64,000 nucleotides of DNA from Actinacidiphila rubida (GTDB taxonomy: Bacteria > Actinomycetota > Actinomycetes > Streptomycetales > Streptomycetaceae), in assembly GCF_900110255.1 (NCBI RefSeq), contig NZ_FODD01000011.1:62001-126000 (forward strand). The letters run 5' to 3'. A model generated the notes under the pieces. It was not told the DNA's origin. It saw nothing but the letters and a program-made list of their open reading frames with translations, and ran no database searches. Positions 15,014 through 24,037 of this stretch are shown here, piece after piece. The translations under genes were made by a program, and so were the position numbers. Position 1 is the stretch's first letter. Every line of letters starts with the position of its first letter.

Positions 15014-15991
15014 CTAAAGTTGCCGGTACCGCACGAGCAACGCCAGCACCATGACTCCCGGGATCAGCGGCAGCCAGGTGGTGACCAGGCGGTAGCCGAG
15101 CACCGCGGAGGTCGCGGCCACCCCGGACGCGCCCGCGGTCACCAGGGCCAGCACCAGGGCCGCGTCCAGCGAGCCGAGGCCGGCCGGGGTCGGCAGCCAG
15201 CCGGCGGCGGTGCTCGCGCACAGGTACGCCGCGACGACGCCGCTCACCGGGACCGGCGAGTGCACCGCCTGCATCACCGCGACCACGACGGCCGCGTGCA
15301 TGGCCGGGAACGCCAGTCCGCCGCCCCACAGGGCCGCGATCCGGGCCCGGTTGCCGTGCAGCGTGCGCACGTCGGTGGCCACCGAGGCCAGGAACGCGCG
15401 GACCCGCGCCCGCATCCGGCGGGCGCACCGGGTCAGGGCGTAACCGCCGGCCAGGACCACGGCCGCGACGGCGGCGATCAGCAACGGATGCGCGGGCACG
15501 TCGGATCCGCCGGTGGTGACCCGGCGGATGTGCAAGGCGCCGGGGAACGAGGTGAGCACCACGGCCAGCAGCACGAGCCGGCCGATGACCGTGGCGCAGG
15601 CCCGCACCGCGAGCGCGGCCACCGAGCGGGTCGGCGACAGGCCGTGGCGCAGCAGGAACCGCAGGTTGACGGCGTTGCCGCCGACCCCGGCCGGCAGCAC
15701 GTGGTTGGCGGCGGACGCGGCGAACTGCGTCGCCAGCAGCCGGCCCGGCGGCAGCGTCTCGACGACCGCGCCCTGCTGGGCCGTCGCCGAGCACACCCAG
15801 GTCATGAAGGCGGCCCCGCCCGAGGCGGTCAGCCACAGGCGGTCGGCCTCGCCGAGCCGTCCGGCGCTGGAGTTGATGAGCCCCCAGTTCGCCGCCACCA
15901 GGAGGGCCACGACCAGGAGGGGCAGGAGGAGGGCGGCCGACCGCAGCCACGCGCGCTGCCAGACGACGCTCTCGCTGCGCGCGATCGACAC
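15014..15991 (-). CDS. Lysylphosphatidylglycerol synthase TM-like / flippase-like membrane protein
   Basis: A 325-residue polytopic membrane protein with seven or eight hydrophobic helices. Family-like segments are LLATQFAASAANHVLPAGVG and the near-C-terminal WLPTPAGLGSLDAALVLALV, typical of the UPF0104/flippase-like domain found alone or fused to MprF-type synthases. Here there is no synthase domain. The probable role is lipid or glycolipid translocation, but the substrate is unknown. The GTG at 15991 follows GAGGAG; longer in-frame readings would translate promoter-like DNA. It is flanked by lectin-fused hydrolase genes on the same strand. Confidence 0.8.
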   Translation of the reverse strand: MSIARSESVVWQRAWLRSAALLLPLLVVALLVAANWGLINSSAGRLGEADRLWLTASGGAAFMTWVCSATAQQGAVVETLPPGRLLATQFAASAANHVLPAGVGGNAVNLRFLLRHGLSPTRSVAALAVRACATVIGRLVLLAVVLTSFPGALHIRRVTTGGSDVPAHPLLIAAVAAVVLAGGYALTRCARRMRARVRAFLASVATDVRTLHGNRARIAALWGGGLAFPAMHAAVVVAVMQAVHSPVPVSGVVAAYLCASTAAGWLPTPAGLGSLDAALVLALVTAGASGVAATSAVLGYRLVTTWLPLIPGVMVLALLVRYRQL

Positions 15992-16186
15992 GGCGGACTC
16001 CTCGTCGCGAGGGGGGACGGGACGGCCCGACCAGGGTAGGTGCACGTCAGGCGGGGCTCCCACCCGCGCACGCCCACTTGGGTCAACGGTCAGCCGAACA
16101 TCCGACGACGAAACGGTTCCGCGGCCCCACACGGCGTCATACCGGGTCGCGGGGGATCACCCGGACGGGGAGGCCCTCGCACGGCG

Positions 16187-16222
16187 AGCCGCCGGTCCGT
16201 GCGGATGCGCGGACCGGCGGCT
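16187..16222 (-). terminator. Hairpin terminator after GH30 gene
   Basis: AGCCGCCGGTCCG and CGGACCGGCGGCT form a perfect 13-base stem with a 10-base loop, 66 bases beyond the GH30 stop. The rest of the 297-base gap up to the flippase-like gene start shows nothing else recognisable. Confidence 0.75.
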
Positions 16223-16288
16223 GCTTCCTTCAGCGCGACCACCCGGCGGTGAGAGGTCCACCGGGGGCCGTTCCAGGGGGTCAGCGGA

Positions 16289-18193
16289 TCAGGCGGCGGG
16301 CGCCGTCCACTGCTGGTTGGCCGCTCCGGCGCAGTCCCAGATCTGCAGCCGGGTGCCGTTGGCCGAGCTCGGTCCTGTCGCGTCCAGGCATCTGCCGGAC
16401 TGCGGGTTGACCAGGCTGTTGTTCGCTCCCCGCGTCCACTGCTGCGACCCGGTGCCGTTGCAGTCGTACAGCTGCACCTGGGTGCCGTTGGCGGTGCCCG
16501 CGGACGTCACGTCCATGCACTTGCCGAGCGCCTGCAGGGTGGTGCCGGAGGCGGTCCACTGCTGGGCGGAGGTGCCGTTGCAGTCGTAGAGCTGCACCGC
16601 GGCGCCGTTGGCGTTGCTGCCGCCGGCCACGTCCACGCACTTGCCGCCGTAGCCGGTGATGGTCCCGGTGTGACCGCCGGTGCCGCCGCTGCCCTGCGTG
16701 CCGCCCCAGGTGAAGGTGGCCGACGCGCCGCCGGGCAGGGTGTAGGCGAAGTTCTCGTTGCCCCAGTTGACGCGCACCTGCTGCGCGGAGGACGACTCGT
16801 TGTAGGCGATGAGCGCCTTGGAGCCGTCCGGGTTGCGCCAGGCCACGTTGCGGATCGTCGCGTTGTCGGTGGACGAGATCCGGGTGGCGCCCGGCTTCAC
16901 GAACTTCGTCAGGTGACCCATCGTGTAGTACTCGACGGTGTAGTCGACCTGCCCGCTGCGGCTGTCGCCGTTGTGCACGGTGATCAGGCCGGTGCAGGTG
17001 CCGCAACCGCCGTTGTGCGGGCCCATGTTCTGATCGACGGCCAGGCTCCACTTGACCCAGCTCTGGCCCCAGTTGCGGGTGTAGTCGATCAGGTTCTCCA
17101 TGTCCTCCTTCTGCTGGTTGCCGATCCAGGTGCCGCCGGAGTGCTCGGTGTCGAAGGCCGGCAGGTTCGGGTACTGGTTGTGGATCGTGGTCTGCTCCGA
17201 CACGTTGCCCTCGTAGCCGTGCCAGGCGACACCGCCGAAGTTCGGGTCGTTGCGCACCGAGTCGTCGGTGACGGTCGGCGCGGCGTAGCTGTCGTAGCTG
17301 TCCCAGTTCCAGTCCAGCGCCAGCGCCTTGGTGGACAGGCCGGCCGCGTGGAGCGCGGGCAGCAGGTCGTTCTTGGTGAAGTAGGCCAGGCCCGAGCCGT
17401 TCCAGTTCGCGCCGGGGTAGTCACCGCCGACGGTGGGCTCGTTCTGCGCGGTGACGTAGTCGATCGGCACGCCCGCGGCCTGGTAGGCCTGGATGTACTT
17501 CACGAAGTACTGGGCGTAGGCGGCGTAGTACTGCGACTGCAGCCAGCCCTGGATGTAGCTGCCGTTGTCCTTCATCCACGGCGGCGGGGTCCACGGGGTC
17601 CCCATCACCTTCAGGCTCGGGTTGAGCTGCTTCGCCTGCTTGGTGAGCGGCAGCACGTCGGCCTGGTCGTGGGCGATGGAGAAGTGGGACAGGCTCGGGT
17701 CGGTCTGGCCGGCCGGCATGTCGTCGTAGGTGTAGCTGTAGCGGGCGAGGTCGGACGCGCCCATGGGGTTGCGCAGGAAGTCGATCCCGATGCCGTTGAC
17801 CGGGTCGAACAGCTTCTGCATGACGGTGTTGCGAGTGGCGGCCGACAGGGCGCCGCTGGAGTTCATCAGCCACGCGGCGGTGTCGGTGAACGACGCACCG
17901 GCGCCGGTGAACTGCTGGTAGGTGGTGCCCTCGTCGACGGTGAGGTTGGTGCCGGAGCCGCCCGTGCCGGCGGCGAAGGACACCGGGGCCTGCTGGGCCA
18001 GCCCCTGGACGACGTTGCGGCCGCCGGAGTCGTTGGTGGTGGTCAGGTACACCTGGACGCTCTCGCCCGCGGCGTGGGCCGGGGCCGGGAGGGCCAGGAC
18101 GGGGGTGACGGCCGCAGCCGCGGCGGCCAGCGCCCCGACGGCGGTGCGTCGCAGGCGGGATCCGCCCCCGCGGGGGCGTCGTGCTGCGCTCAT
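16289..18193 (-). CDS. Secreted GH30 glucanase with C-terminal ricin-type lectin domain
   Basis: A 634-residue secreted enzyme. The signal peptide (about residues 1-42) ends at AHAAGE. The GH30 barrel runs to about residue 480, with acid/base Glu in AQNEPTVGG (near 251) and nucleophile Glu in FDTEHSGG (near 350). A short beta-domain and Gly-rich linker lead to a ricin-B trefoil at about residues 505-634, with three QLYDCNGT/QIWDCAG repeats. Bacterial relatives are endo-beta-1,6-glucanases or glucosylceramidase-like enzymes; the exact bond is not evident. The ATG at 18193 is preceded by GAAAGGCAG. A LacI gene lies immediately upstream on the same strand. Confidence 0.92.
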   Translation of the reverse strand: MSAARRPRGGGSRLRRTAVGALAAAAAAVTPVLALPAPAHAAGESVQVYLTTTNDSGGRNVVQGLAQQAPVSFAAGTGGSGTNLTVDEGTTYQQFTGAGASFTDTAAWLMNSSGALSAATRNTVMQKLFDPVNGIGIDFLRNPMGASDLARYSYTYDDMPAGQTDPSLSHFSIAHDQADVLPLTKQAKQLNPSLKVMGTPWTPPPWMKDNGSYIQGWLQSQYYAAYAQYFVKYIQAYQAAGVPIDYVTAQNEPTVGGDYPGANWNGSGLAYFTKNDLLPALHAAGLSTKALALDWNWDSYDSYAAPTVTDDSVRNDPNFGGVAWHGYEGNVSEQTTIHNQYPNLPAFDTEHSGGTWIGNQQKEDMENLIDYTRNWGQSWVKWSLAVDQNMGPHNGGCGTCTGLITVHNGDSRSGQVDYTVEYYTMGHLTKFVKPGATRISSTDNATIRNVAWRNPDGSKALIAYNESSSAQQVRVNWGNENFAYTLPGGASATFTWGGTQGSGGTGGHTGTITGYGGKCVDVAGGSNANGAAVQLYDCNGTSAQQWTASGTTLQALGKCMDVTSAGTANGTQVQLYDCNGTGSQQWTRGANNSLVNPQSGRCLDATGPSSANGTRLQIWDCAGAANQQWTAPAA

Positions 18194-18330
18194 GGTCGCT
18201 GCCTTTCTCGGGCAGGTGCTCAGGGTTCCTGAATCTGGCATGGGCCTGACATGGCATGTCCCGGAGCCCGTCGGGGGACCAGGACGGTGACGCGCGGAAC
18301 GACCGTGCAGCGAGGGGGTCTGCACGCTTG

Positions 18331-18435
18331 TTTCACCACTTGTTTCACGCCTTATATCGTGTCGTGATTTAACTCGCGCGCATCAGCAGCGTCAAGGCAT
18401 CGCGCACGCTTCGGGACGCTGAAACATCGTGAAAC
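18331..18435 (-). promoter_or_regulatory. GH30 promoter with inverted repeat and TTTCAC/GTGAAA sites
   Basis: On the minus strand: -35 TTGACG (18390-18395), a 17-base spacer, -10 TTAAAT (18367-18372), then TCACG-N13-CGTGA (18345-18367), matching the chitinase promoter. Extra copies of the hexamer TTTCAC lie at 18331 and 18343, and GAAAC/GTGAAAC lies at 18421-18435, so the site may also bind the neighbouring LacI protein. The remainder of the 326-base gap has no gene. Confidence 0.65.
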
Positions 18436-18519
18436 ACCCTTGCGTCGAGGGGGACTTGGGGCGCGTCACGGGGGTGACCTGCGGGGGCCGCGGCCGCGGC
18501 GGGGCGGCGGGAGCCGCGG

Positions 18520-19545
18520 TCAGCGGCGGGAGGGTGCGGTGCTGCCGCGCGGCACCAGCACGGGTGGGGCCAGCTCGACGTCGGCGGCAGGGGCGCCGTC
18601 CACCAGCGACAGCAGCGCCGCCGCCGCGCTGCGGCCGTGCTCCGCTATCCGCCGGTCGACCGCGGTGAGCGCCGGGTGCACCAGGCGGCACAGCTCGCTG
18701 TCGTCCCAGGCGATCAGCGACAGGTCGGCGGGAACGCGTACGCCCATCTCCTGTGCCACGCCCAGCGCGGCGACCGCCATCACGTCGTTGTCGTACACGA
18801 TCGCGGTGGGGCGGGCCGCTCCGGACAGCAGGCGGCGGGTCGCCCGGGCGCCCTCGTCGCCGGAGTAGTCGGCGAACACCCGCTCCACACCCGCCAGTCC
18901 GAGTTCCGATGCGCAGGCGTCGAAGGCCGCACCGCGCTCGCGGGTGTGCACGAAATGCGCGGGACCGGCGACCCGGGCGATCCTGCGGTGCCCCATCGCC
19001 ACCAGGTACGCCAGCGTCTCGCGGATCGCGGCGGCGTCGTCGATCCACACCGACGGCACCCCGGGCGCGTCCACGGCGTGGCCCACCACCACGGCGGGCA
19101 GGCCGAGTTCGGCGAGCAGGGCGGGCCGGGGGTCGCCGTCCCGCAGGTCCACCAGCAGCACGCCGTCCACCCGCCGCTCCCCCCACCAGCGGCGGTACGC
19201 CGCCTCCTCGGCGCCGGCGTCCTCGGTGGCCTGGAGCAGCAGTGCGGTGCCGGTGGCGGCGAGCCCTTCCTCCACCCCGGCGATCAGCTGCATGAAGAAC
19301 GGCTCGATGCCCAGCGTCCACGCGGGCCGGTCCACCACCAGGCCCAGCGCGTGCGACCGCCCGTCCGACAGCGCGCGGGCCGCGCTGCTGGGGTGCCAGC
19401 CCAGGCGGACGGCGATCTCCAGGACGCGCGCCCGGGTCTGCGCCGAGACGCCCGCCTTGCCGTTGAGGGCATAGGACACCGCGCCTTTGGACACGCCGGC
19501 CGCCGCGGCGATGTCGGCGATGGTGGGGCGCTTGAGCGGGCTCAT
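18520..19545 (-). CDS. LacI-family transcriptional regulator
   Basis: A 341-residue repressor. The N-terminal helix-turn-helix and hinge are TIADIAAAAGVSKGAVSYAL, with the hinge helix near HPSSAARALSDGR. The periplasmic-binding-like effector domain spans about residues 62-330 (HALGLVVDR, VDGVLLVDLRDGDPRP, MGHRRIARVAGP, IVYDNDVMAVAALGVAQEMG). It should bind a sugar and control adjacent catabolic genes, most likely the GH30 enzyme 327 bases downstream on the same strand. The ATG at 19545 lacks a strong ribosome-binding site. The effector is unknown. Confidence 0.92.
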   Translation of the reverse strand: MSPLKRPTIADIAAAAGVSKGAVSYALNGKAGVSAQTRARVLEIAVRLGWHPSSAARALSDGRSHALGLVVDRPAWTLGIEPFFMQLIAGVEEGLAATGTALLLQATEDAGAEEAAYRRWWGERRVDGVLLVDLRDGDPRPALLAELGLPAVVVGHAVDAPGVPSVWIDDAAAIRETLAYLVAMGHRRIARVAGPAHFVHTRERGAAFDACASELGLAGVERVFADYSGDEGARATRRLLSGAARPTAIVYDNDVMAVAALGVAQEMGVRVPADLSLIAWDDSELCRLVHPALTAVDRRIAEHGRSAAAALLSLVDGAPAADVELAPPVLVPRGSTAPSRR

Positions 19546-19691
19546 GCGGCACACCGTAACGCCGGCGGGCGGGCGCCGGGGCGGCACGGCCGGAACCCGC
19601 CGCCGCCCCGGACCGGCCGCTGCGGAACGGGCACCGGACCCCGGCGCGGCAGCGCGCCGGAGATGTGCCCGGACGCCCAACCGGCCTCCGC

Positions 19692-20438
19692 TCAGCCCGC
19701 CTTGACCGCGGAGATCTCCAACCGCACGTAATCGACGACCGGTTCGGCCAGCCGTCCCGCGACGGCCTTCACGAACGGCTCGTGCTCCTCCTCGGGCATG
19801 CCGTCCAGCGAGGCACCGAGGATGACGGTGGCCAGGAACGCCTCCAGCTGCGCGCCGGGCTCGAAGCGCGCGGGATCGGGCCGGAGCGCCACCTCGACGT
19901 CGGTGAACCCGGCGTCGGCCAGCCGCCGCCGGGTGTCCTCGACACCGGCGAACTCCCAGTCGCCGGGGTCGGTGCCGCGCACTTCGGCGATCGCCGCGTC
20001 GACCGACGCGATGTTGCCGCGGCCGCCGCAGTCGCTGACCAGTCGCGCACCGGGCCGCATGCGCGCGGCGAGGGTGCGGAACAGGGCGTCGTGGTCCTCG
20101 ACCCAGTGGAACGCGGCCACGCTGAAGACGGCGTCGACGTCGCCGTCGAAGGGCAGCGGCGGTCGTGTCAGGTCGGCCCGCACCACCTCGACCCGGTCCA
20201 GCCGGCCGGCCAGCCGCTCCCGCAGCCGCTCCAGCATGCGCGCGGAGCCGTCGAGGGCGACCACACCGCCGGACGGCAGGCGGTCCAGCAGGCCCGCGGT
20301 GTCGCGGCCGGTGCCACAGCCGGCGTCGAGCACGCGCTCGTCGCCGCGCAGCGGGAGGCGCGCGAGGGTGCGGCGTCCCCAGCCGAGGTGCGGCAGCGGC
20401 AGGGAGTCGTAGGCCTTGGCGTCCCACTCGCGGGGCAT
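19692..20438 (-). CDS. Class I SAM-dependent methyltransferase
   Basis: A 248-residue cytoplasmic methyltransferase. Motif I VLDAGCGTGRDTAGLLDRL binds the SAM carboxypropyl/ribose part. VVALDGSARML provides the acidic residue for the ribose, and DAVFSVAAFHWVEDHDALFR resembles motif IV of the trans-aconitate/UbiE-like group. The substrate is unknown. The ATG at 20438 (MPREWDAKAYDSLPLPHLGW) follows GGAGC; a GTG at 20474 could add 12 residues but lacks a good site. No functional link to neighbours is apparent. Confidence 0.85.
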   Translation of the reverse strand: MPREWDAKAYDSLPLPHLGWGRRTLARLPLRGDERVLDAGCGTGRDTAGLLDRLPSGGVVALDGSARMLERLRERLAGRLDRVEVVRADLTRPPLPFDGDVDAVFSVAAFHWVEDHDALFRTLAARMRPGARLVSDCGGRGNIASVDAAIAEVRGTDPGDWEFAGVEDTRRRLADAGFTDVEVALRPDPARFEPGAQLEAFLATVILGASLDGMPEEEHEPFVKAVAGRLAEPVVDYVRLEISAVKAG

Positions 20439-20653
20439 GGTGCTCCAATCGTCCGGCACGGCGTCGTGCGGCACGGCCTTGCGGCACGGTCCGGCCCCAG
20501 CCGTCCGGCCCCGGCATCCCGGCGGCAGGCGTCAGGTACCGGTTCCGGGGTGCGGCCGCCGGGTCCGCTCGGGTCCGCGCCGTCAGGTCCCGCCCACGGT
20601 AGGCGGGCTGACGGTCACGCTACGCCGCCTGTCCGCATCATGAAACCGTCGTC

Positions 20654-21649
20654 TCAAATGACGGACGCCTCCAGGGATGCCCAGCGGGGTCGGCGGTCCT
20701 TGTCGACCAGCAGGGCGCGCACACCCTCGTGGAAGTCGGGTTCGCGCGCGGTCCTGCGGGCCAGCTCCAGCTCCCGCGCCAGGCAGCCGTCGAGGCTGTC
20801 CCCCGCACCGGCCCGCAGCAGGTCGAAGGTGATCCGCAGGCTCATCGGCGACGCCGCCCGCAGCGTGGCCAGCGTCTCCCGGGCCCACTCGCGGTCCGAC
20901 CGCTCGGCTTCCAGCCGGGCGCCGACCGACGCGAGGTCCGGGGCGTCGAAGCAGCGGGCGATCGTCTCGCGGTGCGCCGTCAGCTCCGACGGCGGCGCGG
21001 CGGTGGCGAACCGGTCGAGCGCCTCCCCGGGGTCGTCACCCGCGCCGGCGAGGGCCGCCTGGAGCGCGGGGAGTTCCGCGGCGTGGACGTAGTGCGTGGC
21101 GAGCCCGCACTCGGCGGCGGCCGCCGCCGAGATCCGCGCGCCGGTCAGGCCCAGGTACCACCCGGCCGCACCGGGCAGGCGCGGCAGGAAGTGGCTGGCG
21201 CCGATGTCGGGGAAGAAGCCGATCGCGGTCTCCGGCATGGCCAGCGAGGCCCGCTCCGTCACCACCCTGGCCGAGCCGTGCACGGAGATGCCGAGGCCGC
21301 CGCCCATGGCGTAGCCGTCCACCAGTGCCGTGTAGGGCTTGGGGTATCCGGCGATCAGCGCGTTCAGCGCGTACTCGGCGGTGAAGTAGGCGGTGACCGC
21401 GACGTCGTCGCCGCGCAGGCCCGCGTCGCGCACCGCCCGGATGTCGCCGCCGGCGCAGAACGCCTTGGGCGAGGTGCTGACCACCAGCACGGACCGGACG
21501 GCGTCGTCGTCCCGCCAGCGCTCCAGGGCCTCGGTCATCAGCCGCACCATGGCCAGGTCCAGCGCGTTGAGCGCGCCCGGCCGGTCCAGGGCGATCACCC
21601 CGGTGCCCGCGTGCACGCGGGTGGTGACGGGCGGGGCGGTGGTGTCCAT
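20654..21649 (-). CDS. 3-Hydroxyisobutyryl-CoA hydrolase / enoyl-CoA hydratase family
   Basis: A 331-residue crotonase-fold enzyme. The oxyanion-hole region is SPKAFCAGGDIRAVRDAG. The signature MPETAIGFFPDIGASHFLPR and the C-terminal DFHEGVRALLVDKDRRPRW are characteristic of 3-hydroxyisobutyryl-CoA hydrolase, which frees 3-hydroxyisobutyrate in valine breakdown. The length is as expected, longer than plain enoyl-CoA hydratases. The ATG at 21649 is clear. It is divergent from glyA and not obviously in an operon. Confidence 0.88.
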   Translation of the reverse strand: MDTTAPPVTTRVHAGTGVIALDRPGALNALDLAMVRLMTEALERWRDDDAVRSVLVVSTSPKAFCAGGDIRAVRDAGLRGDDVAVTAYFTAEYALNALIAGYPKPYTALVDGYAMGGGLGISVHGSARVVTERASLAMPETAIGFFPDIGASHFLPRLPGAAGWYLGLTGARISAAAAAECGLATHYVHAAELPALQAALAGAGDDPGEALDRFATAAPPSELTAHRETIARCFDAPDLASVGARLEAERSDREWARETLATLRAASPMSLRITFDLLRAGAGDSLDGCLARELELARRTAREPDFHEGVRALLVDKDRRPRWASLEASVI

Positions 21650-21800
21650 GCGTCTCCAGACCGTTCGTCGGGGTCGGGCCCCGCGGTCGCGCGGGGCCGG
21701 CTCACCGCTCCATCCAAACACCCGTACCGGCGCGCCCGGCGGGGCCGTCCCGCTCCCCGGAAGCGCTCGCCGCCCAGGTCCGCGCGTTGCTATGCTCACG

Positions 21801-21885
21801 GCGAGCCGTGACTGGCGCGCAGGGATGGGGTCAACCATCGGGGAGCGGCTCGTCGCCACCACACATGTGCCGTGCGCCTGGGCCG
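21801..21885 (+). promoter_or_regulatory. ZTP riboswitch (pfl motif) upstream of glyA
   Basis: The leader contains hallmark pfl sequences in order: GCCGTGACTGGCG, an ACCATCGGGGAGC segment whose GAGCC/GGCTC ends pair (21803-21807 with the stem after GGGGAGC), a variable linker, and the 3' conserved CCGTGCGCCTGGGC. The pfl class senses ZMP/ZTP, a sign of low 10-formyl-THF, and typically controls folate and purine one-carbon genes. It ends about 29 bases before the glyA ATG, consistent with control of translation or termination. Confidence 0.85.
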
Positions 21886-21913
21886 TCCCGATGCCGATCC
21901 CCGGAGGACTGCC

Positions 21914-23368
21914 ATGGCAGAGCCCGCAGCGAGCCCGTACAGCACCGAGTCGGTCGCCTTCCGCAGCGCACTGGACGTCATCCGCGGCGTCGAGCCGCGC
22001 GTGGCCGACGCCATCACCCAGGAACTCGCCGACCAGCGCGAGATGCTCAAGCTGATCGCCAGCGAGAACTACGCCTCCCCCGCCGTGCTGCTGGCGATGG
22101 GGAACTGGTTCAGCGACAAGTACGCCGAGGGCACGGTCGGCCGCCGCTTCTACGCCGGCTGCCGCAACGTGGACACCGTCGAGGCCCTCGCCGCCGAGCA
22201 CGCCCGCGGCGTCTTCGGCGCGGCGCACGCCTACGCGCAGCCGCACTCGGGCATCGACGCCAACCTGGTCGCGTTCTGGGCGGTGCTCTCGCAGCGCGTG
22301 GAGAGCCCGGCGCTGGCCAAGGCCGGCGTGCGGCAGGTCAACGACCTGTCGGAGGAGGACTGGGCGCGGCTGCGGGCCGACTTCGGCAACCAGCGGATGC
22401 TCGGCATGTCGCTGGACGCGGGCGGCCACCTCACCCACGGCTTCCGGCCGAACATCTCCGGCAAGATGTTCGAGCAGCGCAGCTACGGCACCGACCCGGC
22501 GACCGGGCTGCTCGACTACGACGCGCTGCGCGCCACGGCCCGCGAGTTCCGGCCGATGATCCTGGTGGCGGGGTACTCCGCGTACCCGCGCCTGGTGAAC
22601 TTCCGGATCATGCGGGAGATCGCCGACGAGGTCGGCGCCACGCTGATGGTCGACATGGCGCACTTCGCCGGCCTGGTCGCGGGCAAGGTGCTGACCGGCG
22701 ACTTCGACCCGGTGCCGCACGCCAACATCGTCACGACCACCACGCACAAGTCGCTGCGCGGCCCGCGCGGCGGCCTGGTGCTGTGCGACGAGGAACTGGC
22801 CGAGCACGTGGACCGCGGCTGCCCGATGGTGCTCGGCGGCCCGCTGCCGCACGTGATGGCCGCGAAGGCGGTGGCGCTCGCGGAGGCCGCCCGGCCCGAG
22901 TTCGGCGGCTACGCGCAGGCGATCGTGGACAACTCCCGTGCGCTGGCCGAGGGGTTGCTCAAGCGCGGGACGCGGCTGGTCACCGGCGGCACCGACAACC
23001 ACCTGGTGCTGATCGACGTCTCCGGTTACGGGCTGACGGGCCGTCAGGCGGAGGCCGCGCTGCTGGAGTCGGGCATCGTCACCAACCGCAACGCGATCCC
23101 GCAGGACCCGAACGGCGCCTGGTACACCTCGGGCATCCGGATCGGCACCCCGGCGCTCACCACGCGCGGGCTGGGCCCGGCGGAGATGGACGAGATCGCC
23201 GGGCTCATCGACACGGTGCTGTCGGGGACGACCGCGGCGCCGGCACCCAAGGGCGGCCTCTCCAAGGCGCACCACGTCCTGGACGCGGCGGTCGCCGACC
23301 AGGTCGCGCAGCGTGCCGCGGACCTGCTGGCCGGCTTCCCGCTGTACCCCGGGATCGACCTGAGCTGA
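21914..23368 (+). CDS. glyA: Serine hydroxymethyltransferase
   Basis: A 484-residue PLP enzyme that interconverts serine and glycine, charging tetrahydrofolate with a one-carbon unit. Motifs are [44 protein letters not shown] and the PLP-lysine motif [14 protein letters not shown]. It is longer than the E. coli enzyme (417), through insertions such as the residues 140-175 region. The ATG at 21914 follows GGAGG. A ZTP riboswitch directly upstream ties expression to folate/purine status. Confidence 0.96.
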   Translation: MAEPAASPYSTESVAFRSALDVIRGVEPRVADAITQELADQREMLKLIASENYASPAVLLAMGNWFSDKYAEGTVGRRFYAGCRNVDTVEALAAEHARGVFGAAHAYAQPHSGIDANLVAFWAVLSQRVESPALAKAGVRQVNDLSEEDWARLRADFGNQRMLGMSLDAGGHLTHGFRPNISGKMFEQRSYGTDPATGLLDYDALRATAREFRPMILVAGYSAYPRLVNFRIMREIADEVGATLMVDMAHFAGLVAGKVLTGDFDPVPHANIVTTTTHKSLRGPRGGLVLCDEELAEHVDRGCPMVLGGPLPHVMAAKAVALAEAARPEFGGYAQAIVDNSRALAEGLLKRGTRLVTGGTDNHLVLIDVSGYGLTGRQAEAALLESGIVTNRNAIPQDPNGAWYTSGIRIGTPALTTRGLGPAEMDEIAGLIDTVLSGTTAAPAPKGGLSKAHHVLDAAVADQVAQRAADLLAGFPLYPGIDLS

Positions 23369-23385
23369 CCCGCACGGGCCCGGCG

Positions 23386-23411
23386 CCGGTCCCGGACACG
23401 ATCCGGACCGG
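23386..23411. terminator. Hairpin between convergent glyA and DUF4190-type gene
   Basis: CCGGTCC and GGACCGG pair around a 12-base loop in the 54-base gap between convergent stop codons. Flanking GC-rich sequence can extend the stem imperfectly. Confidence 0.5.
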
Positions 23412-23422
23412 CCCGGGCGCCG

Positions 23423-23710
23423 TCAGGCGAACGACCAGATCACGCCGTGGTTGGCGATGGTCAGCACCGTCATCACGACGAGGTCGGCGACGCCGAGCGT
23501 CAGGCCGAGCAGGGCGCGGCCGCGGCGGGCGGTGCCCCGGGAGAGCGCGACGGCGGCGAGCACGATGGCGGCCGGGCCGAGCACCAGATTGAGGACGAGC
23601 AGGCCCGGCAGGCCGAGCAGGAACGAGGCGACGGCCATTCCGTCGGCGTCGCGGGTGGTCGTCCGCGCGGCCGGAGTGCGGGTCGCGACCGGGTGGGCTG
23701 CGGTGTTCAC
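23423..23710 (-). CDS. DUF4190-type small membrane protein
   Basis: A 95-residue protein with two membrane helices: AVASFLLGLPGLLVLNLVLG, continuing into AAIVLAAVALS, and then LLGLTLGVADLVVMTVLTIA. The layout, a short Thr/Arg-rich N-terminus followed by two helices around an arginine-rich loop (SRGTARRGRALLG), resembles DUF4190 proteins of actinobacteria. The function is unknown. GTG at 23710 is preferred because GAAGGGAA precedes it; an in-frame ATG at 23734 lacks a site. It may be co-transcribed with the small membrane protein at 23782. Confidence 0.7.
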   Translation of the reverse strand: MNTAAHPVATRTPAARTTTRDADGMAVASFLLGLPGLLVLNLVLGPAAIVLAAVALSRGTARRGRALLGLTLGVADLVVMTVLTIANHGVIWSFA

Positions 23711-23781
23711 GGTGTTCCCTTCCGGAACGGTCATGGAGCGGGGACGGTGGCGCGGGCGCGGGACGGCGGAACGCCGCCGCG

Positions 23782-23934
23782 TCAGCCGCGGTTGCGGTTG
23801 AGGCGCTCGCGGACGGCGAACCCGACCAGCCAGAGGCCGATCGCGGCGGCCGCCACGGTGAAGACGCCGAGCGGGGTGTGGGCGGCGGCGCCCATCAGGA
23901 TGCCCATGCCCAGCAGGAGGACGACGAGGCTCAT
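23782..23934 (-). CDS. Hypothetical 50-residue membrane protein
   Basis: A 50-residue hydrophobic protein (MSLVVLLLGMGILMGAAAHT, a second helix FTVAAAAIGLWLVGFAV, then a basic end RERLNRNRG). Two membrane-spanning helices are predicted by eye. The ATG at 23934 is preceded by GGAGGGG, strong support for translation; the longer in-frame ORF would run through the promoter. It is divergent from a FabR-like TetR gene, whose palindromic site lies between them, so it may be in that regulator's regulon with the DUF4190-type gene. Confidence 0.7.
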   Translation of the reverse strand: MSLVVLLLGMGILMGAAAHTPLGVFTVAAAAIGLWLVGFAVRERLNRNRG

Positions 23935-23979
23935 GTCGACTACCCCTCCAACGAGTTGACGTTTCGGATGACAGTTGTT

Positions 23980-23996
23980 CACTGACTTCCTCAGTG
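23980..23996. promoter_or_regulatory. Palindromic operator between tetR-type gene and small membrane genes
   Basis: CACTGA-CTTCC-TCAGTG is a perfect inverted repeat with 6-base arms. It sits 42 bases upstream of the TetR start and 46 upstream of the divergent small-protein start. This is the usual place for an autoregulatory TetR site. Confidence 0.6.
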
Positions 23997-24037
23997 TACG
24001 GTGGCGAAAGTCGGCGAACGGTTGTTTACTGAATGAC

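Noticed and set aside
14873-18251. A second shared leader motif CATG(C/G)(C/G)CCTGACA at 14873-14885 and 18239-18251
   Set aside because: The sequences match at nearly all positions, but distances to the -10 differ (about 78 and 116 bases), so it is not convincing as part of the shared cassette.
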